Below, one piece after another: positions 27,990-33,634 of a stretch of DNA of 33,634 nucleotides. The number at the start of each line of letters is the position of its first letter. Within the stretch, counting starts at the first letter, position 1. Position numbers and translations under genes: made by a program. The DNA is from an uncultured Bacilli bacterium. Its GTDB lineage: Bacteria; Bacillota_I; Bacilli_A; RF39; UBA660. The notes under the pieces were generated by a model. It was not told the origin of the DNA and made no database searches. It worked only from the letters and a program-made list of their open reading frames with translations. The DNA lies in the NCBI GenBank assembly GCA_947627845.1, contig CANQXQ010000006.1:1-33634 (forward strand), given 5' to 3'.

Positions 27990-28718
27990 TTAAAAAAATA
28001 AATCGTTTAAAGCTTCACTTATTATTTTACTAGTTAATTCTACAACTTCTTTAACATTAGGCGTAGTATATAATCTTTTATCTTTTTCATAAACCAAAGG
28101 TACTCCTATCGCTATAACCGGAATATTAAATGTTTTACTATCTATTTTTTTATTATCTTTAATTGCACTTCCGGGAATAATCCCCGTATTATTTATTTCG
28201 ATAAAATTATTTAAGTTTTCTTCTTTATTAGTCGCTAAAGCATCAATCATAATAATCACCGATGGCTTTAATTTTTTTACGACCATTTCAATTAAACTAA
28301 AAGAACTAATTCCTGTTTTTTCGGTAACTTCCGGATTAAATAACGCAACTTTAGGTAAATTTAAAAAGTCGGTAAAATGATTAGTTGCCATTATTTTATT
28401 GGTGGTATAAACCCCTAAACTATCACAAATAATACTGGAATTGCCTAACCCAATAATTAAAGGTTTAGTTGGAGTTTCATTTTTAAATAAACTTTTCAAA
28501 ATTTTCATTAATTCTTTTTTAATATTTTTTTCTTTTTCATAGAGTTTTTCAAAAGTAAAATTAATAGAAAAATAATCGCCTCTAATTCTTTTAACTTTAG
28601 CTTCATTATTATAGTCTACTTTAAAATGACTAACCCTATAACCCCGATAATTATACTCATCTATTTTATATAAATTATCTTTAATAATTTTTGAAGAATC
28701 CATAAATAATTTTTTCAT
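27990..28718 (-). CDS. gpr: GPR germination endopeptidase (SASP protease)
   Basis: GLGNSSIICDSLGVYTTNKIMATNHF, PSVIIMIDALATN, NNTGIIPGSAIKDNKK, VIAIGVPLVYE. Confidence 0.92.
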   Translation of the reverse strand: MKKLFMDSSKIIKDNLYKIDEYNYRGYRVSHFKVDYNNEAKVKRIRGDYFSINFTFEKLYEKEKNIKKELMKILKSLFKNETPTKPLIIGLGNSSIICDSLGVYTTNKIMATNHFTDFLNLPKVALFNPEVTEKTGISSFSLIEMVVKKLKPSVIIMIDALATNKEENLNNFIEINNTGIIPGSAIKDNKKIDSKTFNIPVIAIGVPLVYEKDKRLYTTPNVKEVVELTSKIISEALNDLFF

Positions 28719-28762
28719 AATAACACCAATATTATTATTACCTAAAAAAAAGAAGATATACT

Positions 28763-31700
28763 TTATCTGGTATAATTTTCTTCTAGCATTTCCCTTTTAA
28801 TTCTTGTAATTATTTCTAAAACATTTAGTCCTTCTTCTTTATATTTTTTTACTATTTCTATTAAACTATTAAGAGGATTATCTAATTTTAATCGATAATC
28901 TATAAGCTTTAATTCTTCATTTAATAATTTAACTTTTGCAGCACTTAAATTATTATATTCTTCTTTAAACCATTCTAAATCAATACTCATAAATATATTT
29001 TCTAAATAATAATAATTTGGAAGTATTCCATAATCAAAATAATAATCATAAGATTTTCTCAATAATTTTATAAGGTTATTAACTAAATTATTAACTTTTT
29101 TAGTTTTCATATATTTTTTTAAACATTCTCTTTCTTCCAAACTTAAATGTTTAATTAATATATTAACTATGAAAGAATCTATAAAATCTTGATTAAATAA
29201 AATGTTCCAATTATAAGAAGGATAAATATTATATTTTTGTTTTATATTACCTAATATTGAACGAACTTCTTTAGCACTTAATTTACCATCAAAATATAAC
29301 TCTATTTTTTCCAAATTATCTTTAGATAAATTATTTAGTATTTCATCTAATATTTTTCGCTTTTCTAAATTATTTACATCTTCTTTTAAAATATATTCAT
29401 AAATATCTAAAGCTCGTTTTTTTGTTTTTGGCGTTATTCTTCTTTCATATTTTTTATTGATATTTATTAAAATTGAATGCGTTTCTTTAGCACTTAATTT
29501 ATCATCAAAGTATAACTTTATTTTTTCTAATCTATCTTTAGGTTCATTATTTAATATTTCATCTAGTATTTTTCTTTTTTCTAAATTATTTACTTCCTCT
29601 TTTAAAACAAATTCATAAATATCTTGAAATTTCTTTCTTCTTACTAGCTTTTTGGAAACTCTATTTTTATATTTATCTCTTAAATTGTTTAATATAGATT
29701 TGACGTCACAATAATTTAATTTATCATCAAAGTATAACTCTATTTTTTCTAATCTATCTTGAGGCTCATTAGTTAATATTTCATCTAGTATTTTTCTCTT
29801 TTCTAAATTATTTACTTCCTCTTTTAAAACATATTCATAAATATCTTGAGATTTCTTTCTTCTTGCTAACTTTTGGACAACTCTATTTTCATACTTCTGT
29901 TTTATATTATTTAATATAGGACCAACTTCTCTAGCTTTTAGTTTTCCCTCAAAATATAACTCTATTCTTTTTAATCTCTCTTCAGGTTCATTACATAATA
30001 TTTCATCTAATATTTTTCTGTTTTCTAAATTATTTGCTTCATCTTTTAAAATATATTCATAAATATCTGAAGCTCGTTTTCTACTTTTTGACTTAAAAGT
30101 TTGTTTGTTTGAACTATTTAAAGTCTCTTTATATTTATAGCGAAGATAACTTAATCTTCTTTGAGTAATATATCTTTTTTCATGATCATCTAGTTTATCT
30201 TCATAATATAATCTTATGTTTTTTTGATCTTCTTCACTTAATTTTAATAATAAATTATCAACAATCTTTCTCTTCTCAAGATTATCAGCATCTTCTCTTA
30301 AAATATATTCATAAATATTAGCAAAATTATGCTTTTTATTAAGCTCTGAAATTGGAATATTATTTTCTTTAAATAATTCATATTTTGCACGAATTTTTGA
30401 TAATTTATTTACCACTTTAGTTTTATTTGCTTTTGTTAAAGATCCATCAAAATAAGCCTTAATTAAATTAAGTATATCTTCCTTTTCTTGTCCGAGCATT
30501 TCATCTAAATAAAGTCTTTCTAGTTCATCATAAGCTTTATCTTTTAAAATATATTCATAAACGTTTTTATATTTAGTTAATCTTTGTTTTTTTATTTTTT
30601 CGTTCTTATCATTTAAAAATTTATTTTTTAAAAAGTAAATATAATTTCTAGCTTTCATTTTTAAATCTTTACTTTCCAGTTTATTAATAATATATAATTT
30701 TATTAAAGCAATACCTTCTGGTTTTTGTTTAGCTAAAAATTCCTCTAGCTCTTTTCTTTTATCTAGATCATTTTCTAAATTTCCTAAAAATAAAGCATAA
30801 ATATCATGATAACTTTTTTTATTTCCCGACTTTGTTGGCTGATAATTATCAATACGCTCATAGTCAATTGCTAATTCTTGCAAATCTTCTTCAATTTGCA
30901 TTATTTTTTCAATATCTGTTAATTTATTTTTAAAATATAAATCAAAATCAGTTTTATTAAAATTATTTACTGCCAAAACTAAATCCAATAATTCTCTTTT
31001 ACTAGGGTCATCTTTACTATTTTTTAAAATATAATCATACATATCATATGTAGCTATTCTTTTTTCAACATAACTTTGTAAATGTTTTAAAGACCAAAAT
31101 ACATCTGGTGTTTTTGGACTTTTTCCTTGTAAATATAAACTTAATTCTTCTTTTTTATCAACCATACTATAAGCTCTAATAACTAAATCTTTTTTAGCTA
31201 ATGAATTAACAGCCCCCACTTCAATTACTTCCATTAAAGCATTAATTAAATCAGCAAAACTTTGAATTAAAAAGTACTTTTGGTGACTTTCTTTTTTTAT
31301 TTCTTCTTTTTCTTCATAAACAACATTTTTAATTTTACTATATAAACTATTAAATAAAGATTTATCTTGAACATAAGAGTTTTTTAAACCATTGTATCTC
31401 ATAAAATCTTCTAATAATTTTTGTAAATTTTTTAATGAATAATTAAATACCACCATGTCAAATACTTTTCTATTAGTGTCCCTAAATAATTTAATATACT
31501 CATTATAAATATCTGTAAAAGTATCATATTTACTTAAAATAAATTTTAATTTTTTAAAATTATCTGTCTTTTGTATATAACTTACTTGGCTCTTTGAAAA
31601 ATTTCCAAAATTCCAATCTAATCCCATTATTTTTGTAACATAACTGCCTATTTTTATAACCCAACTAATAGATTTATTTTGAGGTCTTAAAGAAAGTTCT

Positions 31701-32176
31701 AAATCATATTTACCATAAGCTAAATCTCTTAATTCCTTATTCGTAAAATCTAAAGCTCCTAACGCTTGAATGATCATATTAAAAGTTTTAGATTTATTTT
31801 TTAATTTAAAAAAATATTCCTCATCAAAATTTATTTTATAATTATCTAACATTTCATAAAAAGCTTCTAAAGTTTTTAAATAAGAATTACTTTTAATACT
31901 TAAAAATAAATAATTTTCTAAAATGGCGACATTCCTATCATTACAATTTATCTTAATAACTTTTTCAAATCTTTTTTTAACTTCCTTTACAAATTTATCT
32001 ATATTAAAACTTGGCATTTCGGAAGCAATTTGTTTAAAAATATGGATCCACATTTCCCTACTTACTTTTAAAAAAGCAAATTCCTTTAGTAAGGCCTCAA
32101 TATTTTCTTCTAAAATTAATTTATCTATTCTACTTATTTTACCTTGTATAAATAAATCATTAATAAACTGTTCCAT
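28763..32176 (-). CDS. Large tandem-repeat protein of unknown function
   Basis: 1137 aa with recurring [D/N]IYEYILK...NLEKRKILDEIL...LEKIELYFDGKLSAKEVRSIL..I..KY units. Confidence 0.8.
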   Translation of the reverse strand: MEQFINDLFIQGKISRIDKLILEENIEALLKEFAFLKVSREMWIHIFKQIASEMPSFNIDKFVKEVKKRFEKVIKINCNDRNVAILENYLFLSIKSNSYLKTLEAFYEMLDNYKINFDEEYFFKLKNKSKTFNMIIQALGALDFTNKELRDLAYGKYDLELSLRPQNKSISWVIKIGSYVTKIMGLDWNFGNFSKSQVSYIQKTDNFKKLKFILSKYDTFTDIYNEYIKLFRDTNRKVFDMVVFNYSLKNLQKLLEDFMRYNGLKNSYVQDKSLFNSLYSKIKNVVYEEKEEIKKESHQKYFLIQSFADLINALMEVIEVGAVNSLAKKDLVIRAYSMVDKKEELSLYLQGKSPKTPDVFWSLKHLQSYVEKRIATYDMYDYILKNSKDDPSKRELLDLVLAVNNFNKTDFDLYFKNKLTDIEKIMQIEEDLQELAIDYERIDNYQPTKSGNKKSYHDIYALFLGNLENDLDKRKELEEFLAKQKPEGIALIKLYIINKLESKDLKMKARNYIYFLKNKFLNDKNEKIKKQRLTKYKNVYEYILKDKAYDELERLYLDEMLGQEKEDILNLIKAYFDGSLTKANKTKVVNKLSKIRAKYELFKENNIPISELNKKHNFANIYEYILREDADNLEKRKIVDNLLLKLSEEDQKNIRLYYEDKLDDHEKRYITQRRLSYLRYKYKETLNSSNKQTFKSKSRKRASDIYEYILKDEANNLENRKILDEILCNEPEERLKRIELYFEGKLKAREVGPILNNIKQKYENRVVQKLARRKKSQDIYEYVLKEEVNNLEKRKILDEILTNEPQDRLEKIELYFDDKLNYCDVKSILNNLRDKYKNRVSKKLVRRKKFQDIYEFVLKEEVNNLEKRKILDEILNNEPKDRLEKIKLYFDDKLSAKETHSILININKKYERRITPKTKKRALDIYEYILKEDVNNLEKRKILDEILNNLSKDNLEKIELYFDGKLSAKEVRSILGNIKQKYNIYPSYNWNILFNQDFIDSFIVNILIKHLSLEERECLKKYMKTKKVNNLVNNLIKLLRKSYDYYFDYGILPNYYYLENIFMSIDLEWFKEEYNNLSAAKVKLLNEELKLIDYRLKLDNPLNSLIEIVKKYKEEGLNVLEIITRIKREMLEENYTR
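29200..31045 (-). repeat. About eight intragenic tandem repeats, ~217-250 bp period
   Basis: DIYEY-encoding motif recurs near 29400, 29617, 29838, 30060, 30311, 30558, 30800 and 31038; the C-terminal units are the most alike. Confidence 0.75.
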
Positions 32177-32274
32177 AAACCCTCCATATTTCCATAAAAT
32201 ATTTTAACATAATCCTCTACAAAGTCAATAATATTCTATTTTTTTATAAAAAGCATATAAATATAATAAAAAAC

Positions 32275-32303
32275 TTGAAAAAAGCCTAGTTTTTTGATAG
32301 AAT
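32275..32303 (+). promoter_or_regulatory. Sigma-A-type promoter of rpsT
   Basis: TTGAAA (32275-32280)-17-TAGAAT (32298-32303). Confidence 0.65.
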
Positions 32304-32333
32304 TGATACTGAATCAAAGGAAGGAGTGTTCCC

Positions 32334-32597
32334 ATGGCAAATATTAAAAGCTCTAAAAAAGCCATTAAAGTAATCGCAAAAAAAACTGAAAACAACCATG
32401 AACTTAAAGCTAGAGTTAAAAATTTAATTAAAGAAACTGAGAAAGCTATTTCAAATGGTGAAAAAGAAACTGCTACTACTTTATATAAAGATGTTCAAAA
32501 ATATTTAGACCAAGCAACCAGCAAAGGTTTTATTAAATCTAATACATCTGATCGACAAAAGAAAAGATTATCAAATAAAATTAAGAATATGAAGTAA
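32334..32597 (+). CDS. rpsT: 30S ribosomal protein S20
   Basis: MANIKSSKKAIKVIAKK...ATSKGFIKSNTSDRQKKRLSNKI; AAGGAGTG RBS. Confidence 0.97.
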   Translation: MANIKSSKKAIKVIAKKTENNHELKARVKNLIKETEKAISNGEKETATTLYKDVQKYLDQATSKGFIKSNTSDRQKKRLSNKIKNMK

Positions 32598-32648
32598 CAT
32601 TTATTGTGAACTTCTTTTTTTTTTGCTATACTAAAAACAGGTGGTAAT

Positions 32649-33563
32649 ATGAAAAAATTAGTTATTCCTTTTATATGTATTTTAAGTATTCTTATTGTTT
32701 TATTAAATATTGATAAAATAACTACTTCCCTAACTAACTTTTTATATCATCCCCAATTTAATAAATTAGATCAAGCTAATAATTATTATAAAAATACTAC
32801 TTATGCTTTTGCATCTACCACTAATAATTTTACCCCTTATGGTAAACAAGACTTATTAAATATTATTTATACTATCATCAATAATGGTACCAATACTTTT
32901 AGTTTTTATTGTCCTCGTTCTTATAAAAACTGTTTAGATGATCTTGATAATCTCGGTAATAGAATTACTCATCTTAATAATTTTGTTCATCCTTTTAATT
33001 CTTCCGCAAGTATTGAACCCACTATTTATGCCGATGGCGAAATTAATATCAAAGTTAATTATTTATATACGAAAGAAGAAATAGCTAAAATAAATACCGA
33101 AGTAACTAACCTAATTAATACTTTAATTACTCCTGATATTACTGAAGATTATGATAAAATTAAAACTATTCATGACTATATAATTAATAATACTAAATAT
33201 GATTTAACTAGTAATAAAGATTTAAAAAGTAATACTGCTTATGGAGCTTTATTTAATCATCAAGCAACTTGTAATGGTTATACTGATTTAATGGCTATAT
33301 TCCTATCAAATATGGGGTACGAAAATATTAAAGTCGCGACCACTAGTAATGAAAATAATTCCGAGGGTCATGTCTGGAACGCTGTAAAAATAAATGATGA
33401 GTGGTTGCATTTAGATCTTACTTGGGATGACCCGGTAAGTTCTGATAATAAAGATTATTTATATCATAAATATTTTTTAATTAATACTGCCGAGTTAGTT
33501 ATAGCTGATAGTAATATTACTAGTTTAGAACATCAATTTGATCCCACTATTTACCCCGAATAA
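32649..33563 (+). CDS. Transglutaminase-like domain protein, membrane-anchored
   Basis: Signal anchor; NHQATCNGYTDLMAIFL (Cys), GHVWNAVKINDEWLHLDLTWDDP (His/Asp). Confidence 0.88.
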   Translation: MKKLVIPFICILSILIVLLNIDKITTSLTNFLYHPQFNKLDQANNYYKNTTYAFASTTNNFTPYGKQDLLNIIYTIINNGTNTFSFYCPRSYKNCLDDLDNLGNRITHLNNFVHPFNSSASIEPTIYADGEINIKVNYLYTKEEIAKINTEVTNLINTLITPDITEDYDKIKTIHDYIINNTKYDLTSNKDLKSNTAYGALFNHQATCNGYTDLMAIFLSNMGYENIKVATTSNENNSEGHVWNAVKINDEWLHLDLTWDDPVSSDNKDYLYHKYFLINTAELVIADSNITSLEHQFDPTIYPE

Positions 33564-33565
33564 CT

Positions 33566-33588
33566 AACCACGTCTAAAAGGCGTGGTT
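33566..33588. terminator. Hairpin terminator at window end
   Basis: AACCACG tctaaaagg CGTGGTT TTCT directly after the stop codon. Confidence 0.55.
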
Positions 33589-33634
33589 TTCTCTAAGCCT
33601 ATAAGGCTTTAATATTTACCAGCACACATACGAA

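Noticed and set aside
28763-32176. Repeats in the 1137-aa gene as a mobile or satellite array
   Set aside because: Repeats stay in frame and encode a conserved protein unit, so they are coding tandem repeats.
1-33634. tRNA/rRNA genes, DGR reverse transcriptase or AAC-rich template repeat within the window
   Set aside because: Looked for and not found; no RT motif (YxDD) ORF and no AAC-run sequence matching the VR was seen.

Overview
AT-rich chromosomal segment, probably from an uncultured, spore-forming gut Bacilli/Firmicute (RF39/Erysipelotrichia-like; taxonomy is inferred from gene content only). Most genes are on the - strand. Housekeeping content: PFOR, CysE-like acetyltransferase, YebC, patatin, SDR/epimerase, ZIP transporter, QueH, DivIB/FtsQ-MurB-MurG, rpsT. 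Sporulation genes: SpoIIP and GPR, plus a YqxA-position gene. A second block runs PrgI-like, VirB4-like (in two coupled ORFs), two BclA-type collagen-like proteins and a GT2-TPR glycosyltransferase, with a lone PilB/GspE ATPase nearby. The strongest unusual signal is at 25935-26064. The 3' end of a membrane-anchored surface protein gene changes abruptly from AT-rich to about 57% GC and is dense in NNC codons, inside a C-type-lectin-like '..LSP...VF.V...G......GVRPVINL' domain. This is what a diversity-generating retroelement (DGR) variable repeat should look like. No reverse transcriptase or AAC-rich template repeat was seen in the window, so any DGR would have to act in trans. The gene and a divergent tandem-HTH regulator sit between gpr and spoIIP, which are neighbours in Bacillus. 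Other leads: an orphan ~100-nt sRNA with a possible CCCC/GGGGG pseudoknot, a candidate type I toxin-antitoxin locus, a 1137-aa protein with about 8 tandem repeats, and possible IS end relics.
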